A stretch of 64,000 bases of DNA from the NCBI GenBank assembly GCA_947450645.1, contig CANFWH010000001.1:1-64000 (forward strand). Direction: 5' to 3'. The stretch is from Comamonadaceae bacterium (GTDB lineage Bacteria > Pseudomonadota > Gammaproteobacteria > Burkholderiales > Burkholderiaceae_C). Positions 53,110 to 62,021 of this stretch are shown here, piece by piece. How positions within the stretch are numbered: position 1 is the stretch's first letter; the number at the start of each line of letters is the position of its first letter. The notes under the pieces are model-generated. The model was given only the letters and a program-made list of their open reading frames with translations, ran no database searches and was not told where the DNA came from. A program made the position numbers and the translations under genes.

Positions 53110-54159
53110 ATGCCCGCTACCTCACACTCGACTACATCCCTATTCGCCGCCACGATTGCTGGCTCACTCCCAAAACCAGCATGGCTGTCGGAGACCAACA
53201 AGCTCTGGCCCAAATGGATGGCTGAGGGCGACGACCTCGCGCAGGCCAAGCTGGACGCGACTTTGCTGTGGATTAAGGCGCAAGAAGACGCTGGTCTTGG
53301 CGTGATTGGGGACGGTGAGCAATCGCGCCAGCACTTTGTGCATGGCTTTTTAGAGCAAGTGAATGGCATCGACTTCGAGCACAAAGTCACCATGGGCATC
53401 CGCAACAACCGCTATGACGCGCAGGTGCCGCAAGTCATTGCACCGCTCACGCTCAAAGGTCGAGTACACGGGACCGAGGCGCGATTCTTGCGAGCGCACA
53501 CGACACGCAAAATCAAGTTCACCATGCCCGGCCCGATGACCATCATCGACACCGTGGCGGACAAGTTTTATGGCGACAAAAAAACGATGGCGTTTGCCTT
53601 TGCCGACCTGCTAAACCAAGAAGCGCGAGCGCTAGAAGCCGAGGGCGTGGACATCATCCAATTTGACGAACCTGCATTTAATGTGTTTATGGCGGATGCT
53701 GCCACGTGGGGTGTGGAGGCACTGGAGCGAGCCACGGCTGGCCTCGTCTGCACGACAGCGGTGCACATTTGCTATGGCTACGGCATCAAGGCGAACGACG
53801 ATTGGAAGGACACACTGGGCGACCAGTGGCGTCAGTATGAGCAGGTGTTTCCAGCACTTGCAAAAAGCTCGATCGACCAAGTCAGCCTAGAGTGCTACCA
53901 CTCGCATGTACCGCCCGAGTTGATGAAGCTGCTAGAAGGCAAAGACGTGATGGTGGGAGTCATTGATGTGGCCAGTGACGTCATCGAAACGCCCGAGCAA
54001 GTGGCGGACACCATCGGCAAAGCGCTGCAATACGTGCGCAAAGACAAGCTGTTTCCGTGCACCAATTGCGGCCTCGCGCCCATGAGCCGTGAGGTCGCGA
54101 TGGCGAAGCTGGCGGCGCTGGGTGCGGGTGCAGCGCTGGCCAGAAGTCGCTACGGCTGA
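53110..54159 (+). CDS. Short MetE-like (core) cobalamin-independent methionine synthase
   Basis: A 349-residue protein equal to the C-terminal catalytic half of MetE, transferring a methyl group to homocysteine. Zinc-ligand motifs are HICYGYG (His-x-Cys), SLECYHSHVP (Glu) and PCTNCGLAPM (Cys). TIAGSLPKPAWLSE opens the barrel. Full MetE needs an N-terminal half to bind folate; core forms are known that use other methyl donors, and this protein has no such half. The neighbours (desaturase, dapF) do not show the donor. Start ATG 53110; no strong ribosome site. Confidence 0.87.
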   Translation: MPATSHSTTSLFAATIAGSLPKPAWLSETNKLWPKWMAEGDDLAQAKLDATLLWIKAQEDAGLGVIGDGEQSRQHFVHGFLEQVNGIDFEHKVTMGIRNNRYDAQVPQVIAPLTLKGRVHGTEARFLRAHTTRKIKFTMPGPMTIIDTVADKFYGDKKTMAFAFADLLNQEARALEAEGVDIIQFDEPAFNVFMADAATWGVEALERATAGLVCTTAVHICYGYGIKANDDWKDTLGDQWRQYEQVFPALAKSSIDQVSLECYHSHVPPELMKLLEGKDVMVGVIDVASDVIETPEQVADTIGKALQYVRKDKLFPCTNCGLAPMSREVAMAKLAALGAGAALARSRYG

Positions 54160-54199
54160 AATGACGCTAAATAGATAGAGGCGGGGGGATAATCACCCC

Positions 54200-55012
54200 A
54201 TGAAAATCAATTTCACCAAAATGCAGGGCGCGGGCAACGACTTTGTTGTTCTGGATGAAACGCGTGTGCGTTTGAATCTCACTGCGGCTGACTACCAACG
54301 CCTTGGCGACAGACACTTTGGCGTGGGTGCTGATCAAATTTTGTCGGTGCGTACAGCCTCTTCGCCTGACGTTGATTTTGATTACGTGATCCACAACAAC
54401 GACGGCGGCGAGGTGGAGCACTGTGGCAATGGCGCGCGCTGCTTTGTTCGTTTTGTGCGTGACCTTGGTTTGACGGATAAAACAACGATCAAAGTCCGCA
54501 CGCAAAACCGTGTACTCACGCTCACAGAAAACGCAGACGGGCAAGTGACGGTTGATATGGGTGCGCCGATTTTTGAAGCTGCGCAGATTCCTTATGCTGC
54601 GCCAGCAGCGGGAACAAAGCTTGACTGGGACTATGTCGTCTCCATGGGGAACCCGCATGCCGTGTGCCTTGTCGATGACGTGGAGGCCACGCCCGTATTG
54701 ACTCGCGGGCCAATGATCCAAGCGAATAGCGCATTCCCACAAGGCGTGAACGTCGGGTTTATGCAAGTCGTCAGCCGTAGCGAAATCCAATTGCGCGTTT
54801 ATGAGCGCGGTGCGGGCGAAACGCTGGCCTGCGGCACGGGCGCTTGCGGCGCTGTCGTAGCGGGCATTCAGCTTGGACTCTTGGATAGCACGGTGGTGGT
54901 GGGTACGCACGGCGGCAATCTCACGATTTCGTGGGACGCAAAAGCACCCAACGCCAGCGTCATGATGACGGGCCCCGCCACTACGGTTTATCAAGGTACG
55001 ATTGAGCTATGA
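54200..55012 (+). CDS. dapF: Diaminopimelate epimerase
   Basis: Interconverts LL- and meso-diaminopimelate for lysine and peptidoglycan synthesis in the cytosol. The 270-residue protein has the two catalytic cysteines in symmetry-related halves: [13 protein letters not shown] (Cys75) and [11 protein letters not shown]. It opens with [16 protein letters not shown] and has [10 protein letters not shown]-run and C-run (54184-54199) just before the ATG could pair and moderate translation. It overlaps the DUF484 gene by 4 bp, as in the classic dapF-DUF484-xerC order. Confidence 0.96.
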   Translation: MKINFTKMQGAGNDFVVLDETRVRLNLTAADYQRLGDRHFGVGADQILSVRTASSPDVDFDYVIHNNDGGEVEHCGNGARCFVRFVRDLGLTDKTTIKVRTQNRVLTLTENADGQVTVDMGAPIFEAAQIPYAAPAAGTKLDWDYVVSMGNPHAVCLVDDVEATPVLTRGPMIQANSAFPQGVNVGFMQVVSRSEIQLRVYERGAGETLACGTGACGAVVAGIQLGLLDSTVVVGTHGGNLTISWDAKAPNASVMMTGPATTVYQGTIEL

Positions 55013-55635
55013 CATCCACGACGCACGCTATTTCCGAAGACGATATTGCCGACTATTTATTGGCGACGCCTGATTTTTTTAATCGCCACGCTGAGCTATT
55101 GGCCGCCGTGCAACTCACGCATCCGCACAGCGGACGGGCGATCAGTTTGGCCGACAGGCAAATCGAATTGCAACGCGAGCGCTACAAACAGTTAGAGCTC
55201 AAACACGGTAATTTGCTGCGCCTTGGCAAAGAAAACGTCGCGTTGGCTGGCAAGCTACATCAATGGATGGTGGGACTTTTGGCACATGCTGGCAACAGCG
55301 ACAAGCTAGTGGCTACCGAACAACTCTGCACCAGCTTGCAAAGCATTTTTGATGTGCCCGAGGCTGCGCTAGATGGCTCCGAGGCCGCACGGGACGTGGC
55401 TTCCCAGATGGCAGGCCCTACTTGCGGTTTGGCTGCGGAAACGTTTTTTCAAAACGCGAATGTCCTGCACGCGCTGCCAAATACTGCCAACGTGCACTCG
55501 CTGGCGGTGATTCCACTGCCCCATGTGGGATTGCTGGTTTTGGCATCCAATGACCCGAATCGCTTTACAGCCGAGATGGGCACGGAGTTTTTAACTCGCC
55601 TTGGTGAGCTCGCCCATGCAGCTCTCGTCGTCTAA
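55009..55635 (+). CDS. DUF484 family protein (GAF-like)
   Basis: A 208-residue cytosolic protein of unknown function, conserved between dapF and xerC in many proteobacteria. The N terminus ([49 protein letters not shown]) is the family signature. A coiled segment ([18 protein letters not shown]) follows, and then a GAF-like domain ([23 protein letters not shown]). It starts by ATGA overlap with dapF and its end overlaps xerC by 20 bp. Confidence 0.92.
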   Translation: MTSTTHAISEDDIADYLLATPDFFNRHAELLAAVQLTHPHSGRAISLADRQIELQRERYKQLELKHGNLLRLGKENVALAGKLHQWMVGLLAHAGNSDKLVATEQLCTSLQSIFDVPEAALDGSEAARDVASQMAGPTCGLAAETFFQNANVLHALPNTANVHSLAVIPLPHVGLLVLASNDPNRFTAEMGTEFLTRLGELAHAALVV

Positions 55636-56608
55636 AGACCCTTCGGGGTTAATCGCCAACTACTTGCAGCACGTCCGCGTGGGCAAACGGCTCGCGGCAA
55701 AAACGGTTGATCTCTATGCGCACGAACTCGCAAAGCTGCAAAGCCTTTGCGATGCGCAAAATTTGGCTTTGACGGATGTGCAAAATCTGCACATTAGGCG
55801 CTGGGTTGCTAGCAGTCACAGCAGTGGCAAAGGCTCTAAAACATTGGCGCTACAGCTGTCTAGCTGGCGCGGTTTTTACAAATGGCTGATTAGCAATGGC
55901 GAGATCACTCACAACCCGTGCTTGGACGTGAAGCCGCCCAAAGCTGCCAAGCCACTACCCAAGGCGCTGGGGGTGGATGCGGCGATGGCACTCGCTAACT
56001 TTGCGCCAATCACTACGTCTGAAACAGCGGGTAGCCCGCAAGCCTTATCCAGATTGGTCTTAGAAGCACTCATCGTGGAACTCCTTTATGGCTGTGGTCT
56101 GCGGGCAAGCGAGCTGGTGGGACTCGATCTGCAAGCCAGCGACGAGGCAATGCGAGACGGACGCGGTTGGATTGACGAGCAAGCAAGCGAAGTCCACGTT
56201 TTTGGCAAGGGCAGCAAGCGCCGCATGGTACCGCTGGGCGAGAAAGCGCTACAGGCTTATCTTGCCTACAAGCCACAGCGTATAAGGCTTGCACAAGAGC
56301 CATTTTTAGAAGCCGCCCTCTTTTTGGGTCCACGTGGCGCGCGCATGACTCGCCAAGCCGTGTGGGCTATGCTGCGCAGCCGCAGCCTAGCGGCGGGTCT
56401 GGACGCGCCCGTGCATCCGCATATGCTGCGCCACAGCTTTGCTAGCCATGTACTGCAATCGAGTCACGATTTGCGTGCTGTGCAAGAGCTACTGGGTCAC
56501 AGCTCGATTGCCAGTACGCAGGTTTATACGCGGCTCGATTTTCAGCACCTTGCACAAATTTACGACAATAGCCATCCAAGAGCGAAACTTAACAAGGGAC
56601 AGACATGA
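55616..56608 (+). CDS. xerC: Tyrosine recombinase XerC
   Basis: Site-specific recombinase that resolves chromosome dimers at dif with XerD. The 330-residue protein has the N-terminal SAM-like core-binding domain (ANYLQHVRVGKRLAAKTVDLYAHEL). The catalytic set is complete: Arg in YGCGLRASEL, Lys in GKGSKRRMVP, HMLRHSFASH, LGHSSI and the nucleophile Tyr in STQVYTR. I chose ATG 55616 over TTG 55601. The stop overlaps rfbB by 4 bp, linking a housekeeping gene to the polysaccharide locus. Residues from about 141 (SPQALSRLV) contain half of a palindromic repeat. Confidence 0.95.
   Translation: MQLSSSKDPSGLIANYLQHVRVGKRLAAKTVDLYAHELAKLQSLCDAQNLALTDVQNLHIRRWVASSHSSGKGSKTLALQLSSWRGFYKWLISNGEITHNPCLDVKPPKAAKPLPKALGVDAAMALANFAPITTSETAGSPQALSRLVLEALIVELLYGCGLRASELVGLDLQASDEAMRDGRGWIDEQASEVHVFGKGSKRRMVPLGEKALQAYLAYKPQRIRLAQEPFLEAALFLGPRGARMTRQAVWAMLRSRSLAAGLDAPVHPHMLRHSFASHVLQSSHDLRAVQELLGHSSIASTQVYTRLDFQHLAQIYDNSHPRAKLNKGQT
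56036..56052 (+). repeat. Partial palindromic repeat, copy G (in xerC)
   Basis: CCGCAAGCCTTATCCAG shares CGCAAGCCTTATCC with the inverted-centre copy C. The reading frame is the same (QALSRL in both). The right half is missing or too diverged to recognise, so this may be a remnant or chance similarity. Confidence 0.4.
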
Positions 56609-57600
56609 TTTTGGTGACTGGCGGCGCAGGTTTTATTGGTAGCAATTTCGTACTAGATTGGTTCGAGCAATCAAGTGAGCCCATCGTCAATTTAGATGCG
56701 CTGACTTATGCGGGCAACCCAGCAAATCTGGCATCCTTAAACGACAATCCCAATCATGCCTTGGTTCAAGGCAGCATTGGGGACGCGGCGCTGGTGGACT
56801 CGCTGCTCAAGATTCACCGACCTCGCGCCATCATTAATTTTGCGGCCGAATCGCACGTGGATCGCTCGATTCATGGCCCCGAAGACTTCATTCAAACCAA
56901 TATCGTGGGCACGTTCCGTTTGCTGGAGTCGACGCGTGCCTATTTCAATCAATTGGACGATGCCGCGAAAGCAGCTTTCCGTTTTTTGCACATCTCTACC
57001 GACGAGGTCTATGGCTCGCTAGCCCCGCTGGATAAGCCTTTCAGCGAGACCCATCGCTACGAACCCAATAGCCCCTATAGCGCGTCGAAAGCCGCCTCGG
57101 ATCACTTGGTGCGCGCTTACCACCACACCTACGGCCTGCCCGTGCTCACCACCAATTGCAGCAATAACTACGGGCCGTTGCACTATCCAGAAAAGCTGAT
57201 TCCGCTGTGCATCACAAACGCTCTTGCAGGCAAGCCGCTGCCAATTTATGGCGATGGTCAACAGGTGCGCGATTGGCTTTATGTGCGCGACCATTGCAGT
57301 GCAATTCGACGCGTCTTAGAGGCGGGAAAGCTTGGCGAGGTGTACAACGTGGGCGGCTGGAATGAAATGCCTAACTTGGCGGTGGTACAAATGCTCTGCG
57401 CTTTGTTAGACGAAATGCAGCCGCGCACAGACGGCAAATCCTATGCCGAACAAATCACCTATGTCACTGATCGGCTGGGCCACGATAGACGCTACGCCAT
57501 TGATGCCAGCAAGATTGAGCGCGAGCTGGGTTGGAAGCCAGCCGAGACGTTTGAATCAGGCATTCGCAAAACCGTGCGTTGGTTTTTGGACAACCCGTGA
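56605..57600 (+). CDS. rfbB: dTDP-glucose 4,6-dehydratase
   Basis: Second enzyme of dTDP-L-rhamnose synthesis, making dTDP-4-keto-6-deoxyglucose. The 331-residue SDR enzyme has the NAD loop GGAGFIGSNFV, the catalytic TDEVYGSL and the YSASKAASD motif, NCSNNYGP and FPEKLIP-like YPEKLIPLCI. It overlaps xerC by 4 bp and rfbD follows with a GTGA overlap. It is the first gene of a rfbBDAC set for rhamnose in lipopolysaccharide or exopolysaccharide. Confidence 0.96.
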   Translation: MILVTGGAGFIGSNFVLDWFEQSSEPIVNLDALTYAGNPANLASLNDNPNHALVQGSIGDAALVDSLLKIHRPRAIINFAAESHVDRSIHGPEDFIQTNIVGTFRLLESTRAYFNQLDDAAKAAFRFLHISTDEVYGSLAPLDKPFSETHRYEPNSPYSASKAASDHLVRAYHHTYGLPVLTTNCSNNYGPLHYPEKLIPLCITNALAGKPLPIYGDGQQVRDWLYVRDHCSAIRRVLEAGKLGEVYNVGGWNEMPNLAVVQMLCALLDEMQPRTDGKSYAEQITYVTDRLGHDRRYAIDASKIERELGWKPAETFESGIRKTVRWFLDNP

Positions 57601-58469
57601 AGATTTTGTTGCTCGGCAAAGACGGACAACTGGGGCGCGAGCTAAAGCGCAGCCTAACACCGCTGGGCGACCTCATCGCTTGGGGGCGAAGCGAATGCGA
57701 TCTTGCCAATGCTGATTCGCTCTACGAAAAAGTCGTTGCCGCAAAACCCGATGTGATCATCAATGCTGCCGCTTACACCGCTGTAGATAAAGCTGAATCC
57801 GAGCCCGAACTGGCGCACGCTATCAACGCGCTAGCACCAACGGCTCTCGCACAGGTCACGCGGGATATAGGCTGCAAGCTCATTCACTACTCCACGGACT
57901 ATGTGTTTGATGGCTCAGGTACAGCGCCTTGGCTTGAGGATTCACCCACCGCACCGCTGAGCGTTTATGGCAAAAGCAAATTGGTGGGCGAGCAAGCGAT
58001 TCAAAACAGCGGTTGTAACCATCTCATTTTTCGGACCAGTTGGGTATATACAAAAAAAGGTAATAACTTTGCCAAAACTATGCTGCGCTTGGCTTGCGAG
58101 AAAAATGCACTATCAGTGATTGACGACCAAATTGGCGCACCAACAGATGCGGCTTGGTTGGCGGATGTGACGGCGCAGGCCATCGACAGCCTCGCCTCTG
58201 GCGTCTACCACGCTGCCAGCGCGGGCGAAGTCTCATGGCACGGCTACGCTAGTTATCTCATCGCTAACGCATGTGAGCTGGGCTTTCCCATTAAGGTCAA
58301 GCTAAAAGCTATATCTGCTGTGACCTCCGAGGCATTCCCTTTGCCAGCTAAGCGTCCACACAACTCACGGCTTGATTGCTCTAAACTCACAGCCACGTTT
58401 GGAATTACGCCGCCACCTTGGCAACAAGGTGTTGATCGACTTTTAGACCATCTTCACACTCAACTATGA
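57597..58469 (+). CDS. rfbD: dTDP-4-dehydrorhamnose reductase
   Basis: Last step of dTDP-L-rhamnose synthesis: NADPH-dependent reduction of dTDP-4-keto-L-rhamnose. The 290-residue protein has the loop [35 protein letters not shown] and the catalytic [11 protein letters not shown] (YxxxK). The GTG start at 57597 overlaps the rfbB stop; a frame starting at 57579 lies inside rfbB. It overlaps rfbA by 4 bp. Confidence 0.94.
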   Translation: MKILLLGKDGQLGRELKRSLTPLGDLIAWGRSECDLANADSLYEKVVAAKPDVIINAAAYTAVDKAESEPELAHAINALAPTALAQVTRDIGCKLIHYSTDYVFDGSGTAPWLEDSPTAPLSVYGKSKLVGEQAIQNSGCNHLIFRTSWVYTKKGNNFAKTMLRLACEKNALSVIDDQIGAPTDAAWLADVTAQAIDSLASGVYHAASAGEVSWHGYASYLIANACELGFPIKVKLKAISAVTSEAFPLPAKRPHNSRLDCSKLTATFGITPPPWQQGVDRLLDHLHTQL

Positions 58470-59353
58470 CAACAAAACGTAAAGGCATCATCCTCGCTGG
58501 TGGTTCGGGCACGCGGCTGCATCCTGCCACGCTGGCCATTAGCAAGCAGCTCTTGCCTGTGTACGACAAGCCGATGATTTACTACCCGCTGTCGGTGCTG
58601 ATGTTGGCTGGCATTCGGGACGTACTCATCATCAGCACGCCGCAAGACACGCCGCGTTTTCAGCAATTGCTGGGTGATGGAACGGCCTGGGGCATGAACC
58701 TTGAGTACGCCGTGCAGCCCAGTCCCGACGGGCTTGCGCAGGCATTCATCATTGGCGAGAAGTTTATTGGCAGCGACCCATGCGCCTTGGTGCTAGGTGA
58801 CAACATTTTTTATGGTCATGACTTTGCCAAGTTGCTTTCAGATGCAGATGCGCAAACCAGTGGCGCAACGGTATTTGCCTATCACGTGCAAGATCCTGAG
58901 CGCTATGGTGTTGTAGCGTTTGACGCGCAAGGCAAAGCCAATAGCATTGAAGAAAAACCAGCCAAGCCAAAAAGTAATTTCGCCGTGACTGGGCTTTATT
59001 TTTACGACAACCAAGTCGTTGAAATCGCCAAGAATGTGAAGCCCTCTGCGCGCGGCGAATTGGAGATCACCGCCGTCAACGATGTCTATTTGCAGCAGGG
59101 AAATCTGAATGTACAAATCATGCAGCGCGGTTATGCGTGGCTGGATACGGGCACACACGACACCTTGCTTGCAGCTAGTCAATACATATCCGTTTTAGAA
59201 CAAAGGCAAGGCCTCAAGATCGCTTGCCCTGAAGAAATTGCATGGCGCGCGGGTTGGATTGATTCAAAGCAACTAGAAAGTCTCGCCATGCCGCTTTCTA
59301 AAAATGCTTATGGTCAATATCTACAGCACGTACTTAATGAAAAAGTAGCCTGA
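58466..59353 (+). CDS. rfbA: Glucose-1-phosphate thymidylyltransferase
   Basis: First committed step of the rhamnose pathway: dTTP plus glucose-1-phosphate to dTDP-glucose. The 295-residue enzyme has the nucleotide motif [63 protein letters not shown] and TGTHDTLL. Start and stop overlap rfbD and rfbC. Confidence 0.96.
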   Translation: MTTKRKGIILAGGSGTRLHPATLAISKQLLPVYDKPMIYYPLSVLMLAGIRDVLIISTPQDTPRFQQLLGDGTAWGMNLEYAVQPSPDGLAQAFIIGEKFIGSDPCALVLGDNIFYGHDFAKLLSDADAQTSGATVFAYHVQDPERYGVVAFDAQGKANSIEEKPAKPKSNFAVTGLYFYDNQVVEIAKNVKPSARGELEITAVNDVYLQQGNLNVQIMQRGYAWLDTGTHDTLLAASQYISVLEQRQGLKIACPEEIAWRAGWIDSKQLESLAMPLSKNAYGQYLQHVLNEKVA

Positions 59354-59943
59354 TGCAAGTCCTAGCGACCCTCATCCCTGATCTGCTTATTTTTGAACCT
59401 AAGGTGTTTAGTGATGAGCGTGGATTTTTTTACGAGAGCTTTAACGAGCAAAACTTTCAAATGGCTCTTCAGGCCTCACCCAGTAGGGCTTGCACGAGTG
59501 CCGATAAGGCATTCATCCGATTTGTACAAGACAACCACAGCAAATCTAGCAAGGGTGTTTTGCGCGGTCTGCACTACCAAATTTCACCACGCGCGCAAGG
59601 CAAATTGGTTCGTGTTGCGCAAGGCATGGTGTGGGATGTCGCGGTTGATATGCGAGAAGCCTCTGCCACGCGCAGCCAGTGGTTTGGCGTACTTTTATCT
59701 GCTGAAAATAAAAAGCAAGTTTGGCTGCCATCAGGTTTTGCGCATGGCTTTGTCACTTTGTCAGAAACTGCCGAGGTTCTCTACAAAACCACTGATTTTT
59801 ATAGCCCAGAACATGAACGCTGCATTGCATGGAACGACCCAGACCTTGCCATTGACTGGCAGTTAGAAAAACTAAACGGGGCCGAGCTGCAACTCTCAGC
59901 AAAGGATAGGCTGGGCGTAGCTTGGGCGACAATTAGAGGATGA
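59353..59943 (+). CDS. rfbC: dTDP-4-dehydrorhamnose 3,5-epimerase, with an insertion
   Basis: Epimerises the 4-keto sugar in the rhamnose pathway. The 196-residue cupin has the standard motifs FEPKVFSDERGFFYESFNE, FVQDNHSKSSKGVLRGLHYQ (catalytic His) and LPSGFAHGFVTLSETAEVLYKTTDFY (Tyr). The family is usually about 180-185 residues. The extra length lies at about residues 40-54 (QASPSRACTSADKAF), between the first strand and RFVQDNHS, and is encoded by a palindromic repeat copy. The site is a surface loop in known structures, so the enzyme is probably active. Confidence 0.95.
   Translation: MQVLATLIPDLLIFEPKVFSDERGFFYESFNEQNFQMALQASPSRACTSADKAFIRFVQDNHSKSSKGVLRGLHYQISPRAQGKLVRVAQGMVWDVAVDMREASATRSQWFGVLLSAENKKQVWLPSGFAHGFVTLSETAEVLYKTTDFYSPEHERCIAWNDPDLAIDWQLEKLNGAELQLSAKDRLGVAWATIRG
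59469..59505 (+). repeat. In-frame palindromic repeat, copy E (in rfbC)
   Basis: Reads TCAGGCCTCACCCAG, then TAGGGCTTGC, then ACGAGTGCCGAT. The right half is shared exactly with copies A-D. CCC and GGG around AGTA give the inner stem. It encodes QASPSRACTSAD as an insertion relative to the normal RfbC pattern. Confidence 0.75.
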
Positions 59944-61427
59944 GTTCCGCTTCCAAAAATTATCTTATCCCCGTCATTTTGTGCGGCGGCTCGGGCACGC
60001 GGCTGTGGCCACTCTCACGCGAAAGCTACCCCAAGCAATTTCACCGCTTTGTGGGTTCGCACACGTTGTTTGAAGATACGGTACTTCGTGCCGTAGCTTT
60101 GCCAGACGTAACCGAGATCGCCATCGTTTGCAACGAGGCACATCGCTTTATGGCGGCAGAGCAAGCAGCTCGCGTGTTTAGCGGTAAGGTTCACATCGTG
60201 CTAGAACCTGCTGCTCGCAATACTGCGCCCGCTATTGCAGCCGTCGCACATTTATTCCCAGAACGTACGCTCGTTGTCATGCCCTCCGATCACTACATGC
60301 CCTCGCCTAATACGTTTGTGGGCTGCGTCAAGACAGCACTACCTGCGACAGAAGCGGGCTATTTGGTCACCTTCGGTATTACGCCCACAGCACCCGAAAC
60401 AGGCTATGGTTATATCGCCGCAGGCCAAGTTATACAAGGCTTGCAGGGCATGTCTGCCGTCACTAAATTCTTAGAAAAACCCAATCTGGAGACCGCTAAA
60501 GCACTTTTGGCAACAGGCACGCATACTTGGAATAGCGGCATGTTTGTGATGCGGGCATTTGATTTTTTGAACGAACTCAAAACCTATGCGCCGCAGGTTT
60601 TTGAAACGACCCAAAATGCCGCTGCCAAGGCAAAAATTGAAACCGATTTTGTTCGCTTAGATAAAGCAGCCTTTGAGTCCAGCCCCAGCATTAGCGTGGA
60701 CTATGCCGTATTTGAGCGCACCGCTCGTGCCGCCGTCACGCCCTTCAATGGCCAGTGGAGCGATCTCGGGTCGTGGAGCGCCGTGGCCGAATTATCAGCC
60801 AACCTTTCTGCCTCGCAGGCCATACTGGATAAGGCTTCTAGCAGTGCCGATATCGACTTAGGCAAGCATGTGCAGGTCAACGCCAGCCGCAACCATATCC
60901 ATGCGGACAAGCCTGTTGCGCTAGTCGGTGTTGACGATTTGGTGGTGGTGGATACGGATGATGCACTCCTGATTACGCATAAAGCTAACTCGCAAGAAGT
61001 GAAAGACGCCATGCTGCTCCTCGCTAAGCGTTCGCCTGATCAGGCCAAGCATCACCGCAAAGTGCAGCGGCCTTGGGGTTGGTATGACAGTCTCGATTTG
61101 GGTAGCAATCACCAAGTCAAACGCATCATGGTCAAGCCAGGCGCGAGCATTAGCTTGCAAACACACGAACACCGTGTTGAGCACTGGGTCATTATTAAAG
61201 GCGAGGCGCAAATTACGCTGGGACATGGCGATGATTTGGACATCAAAATCTATCAGCGCTACGAACATGTGTTTATCCCTAAGCAAACTAAACATCGCCT
61301 GCAAAACGTGAGCCGATCTGATGTGGAATTGATTGAGGTGCAGTGCGGCGACTATCTTGGCGAAGACGACATCGTGCGGTACGAAGACATCTATGGGCGT
61401 GCGATTGAGCCCAAGCAAAACAAATGA
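59940..61427 (+). CDS. manC: Mannose-1-phosphate guanylyltransferase / mannose-6-phosphate isomerase
   Basis: Bifunctional enzyme giving GDP-mannose, the precursor for the gmd/fcl fucose branch downstream. Residues 1 to about 290 form the transferase (VILCGGSGTRLWPLSRESYPKQF, VMPSDHYM, WNSGMFVMRAFDF, SVDYAVFER). The C-terminal cupin isomerase has RPWGWYDSLDLG, PGASISLQTHEHRVEHWVI and IPKQTKHRLQN. Residues about 291-304 (SQAILDKASSSADID), between WSAVAELSANL and the beta-helix domain, are encoded by a palindromic repeat copy. It overlaps rfbC and rfaH by 4 bp each. Confidence 0.95.
   Translation: MSSASKNYLIPVILCGGSGTRLWPLSRESYPKQFHRFVGSHTLFEDTVLRAVALPDVTEIAIVCNEAHRFMAAEQAARVFSGKVHIVLEPAARNTAPAIAAVAHLFPERTLVVMPSDHYMPSPNTFVGCVKTALPATEAGYLVTFGITPTAPETGYGYIAAGQVIQGLQGMSAVTKFLEKPNLETAKALLATGTHTWNSGMFVMRAFDFLNELKTYAPQVFETTQNAAAKAKIETDFVRLDKAAFESSPSISVDYAVFERTARAAVTPFNGQWSDLGSWSAVAELSANLSASQAILDKASSSADIDLGKHVQVNASRNHIHADKPVALVGVDDLVVVDTDDALLITHKANSQEVKDAMLLLAKRSPDQAKHHRKVQRPWGWYDSLDLGSNHQVKRIMVKPGASISLQTHEHRVEHWVIIKGEAQITLGHGDDLDIKIYQRYEHVFIPKQTKHRLQNVSRSDVELIEVQCGDYLGEDDIVRYEDIYGRAIEPKQNK
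60812..60851 (+). repeat. In-frame palindromic repeat, copy F (in manC)
   Basis: Reads CTCGCAGGCCATA, then CTGGATAAGGCTTCTAG, then CAGTGCCGAT. CTGGA pairs with TCTAG with one G-T wobble. Compared with copy D the stem bases have changed on both sides, which keeps pairing. It encodes QAILDKASSSAD in a variable loop. Confidence 0.78.
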
Positions 61428-61948
61428 ATCGCTGGCACGTCGTTCACACCAAGCCTCGCTTGGAGGCGCAAGCCCTAGAAAACTTAGAGCGCCAAGGCTA
61501 CACCTGTTTTCTACCCACGCTGGACGTGGAGAAAGTGAGCCGAGGTAAATTTCGTATCACCACTGAGCCACTCTTTCCGCGCTATGTGTTTATTCAGCTG
61601 GAACATGCGACAGAGGATGCAGGGTTGAATAAACAAAGCTGGGCACCGATTCGGTCTACCCTTGGCGTGCAGCGCTTGGTTAGCTTTGGCACAAGCCCCG
61701 CTGTTGTTGGCAACGAGCTAATAGCCGAGCTAGCGGCGCATCACCAGGCGCGGCAAAAGCCTGTGGCGATCTTTCATGCCAATGATCCCGTCGTCATTCA
61801 GCAAGGTGCGTTCGCAGGTGTTGAAGGCTTGTACCAGCGCCTTGCACAAATGCCCGATGGTGAAGCCAGAGCGTTTGTTTTGATTGAGTTATTAAGCAAA
61901 GCAATTGCACTGCCTATTGCGCCAGAGCATTTGAAAAAAATTCGCTAA
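61424..61948 (+). CDS. rfaH: Transcription elongation factor RfaH (NusG paralogue)
   Basis: Operon-specific antiterminator that joins RNA polymerase at ops sites and increases expression of long surface-polysaccharide operons. The 174-residue protein has the NGN domain (NRWHVVHTKPRLEAQALENLERQGYTCFLP, EPLFPRYVFIQL, IRSTLGVQRLVSFG) and a C-terminal KOW-like domain (VVIQQGAFAGVEGLYQRL). The short length and W-H-V-V-H-T-K-P start fit RfaH rather than general NusG. It overlaps manC by 4 bp and is followed within 50 bp by an ops sequence. Confidence 0.88.
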   Translation: MNRWHVVHTKPRLEAQALENLERQGYTCFLPTLDVEKVSRGKFRITTEPLFPRYVFIQLEHATEDAGLNKQSWAPIRSTLGVQRLVSFGTSPAVVGNELIAELAAHHQARQKPVAIFHANDPVVIQQGAFAGVEGLYQRLAQMPDGEARAFVLIELLSKAIALPIAPEHLKKIR

Positions 61949-61964
61949 ACACAAAACAAAAAGG

Positions 61965-62015
61965 TATAGTTCAAGAATTGAACGGGCGCGCACCTTGGCG
62001 GTAGCGTGCCCGTTT
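61965..62015 (+). promoter_or_regulatory. ops element with hairpin, preceded by a possible promoter and dyad
   Basis: GGCGGTAGCGTGC at 61997-62009 matches the ops pause site recognised by RfaH. It lies in the loop and right arm of a hairpin with 11-bp arms, AACGGGCGCGC (61981-61991) and GCGTGCCCGTT (62004-62014), one G-T wobble. Upstream, TATAGT (61965-61970) is a good -10 box with a weak -35 (TTCGCT, 18 bp spacing). A dyad GTTCAA-GAA-TTGAAC lies at 61969-61983 and could bind the MarR-type regulator. Confidence 0.75.
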
Positions 62016-62021
62016 CTAAAT

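Noticed and set aside
54167-54994. A 275-codon open frame on the minus strand opposite dapF.
   Set aside because: dapF is certain on the plus strand; the antisense product is basic, His/Arg-rich and matches no family.
57015-57035. CTGGATAAGCC in rfbB, similar to the repeat core.
   Set aside because: It lies in the normal RfbB sequence PLDKPFSE and has no flanking repeat parts.
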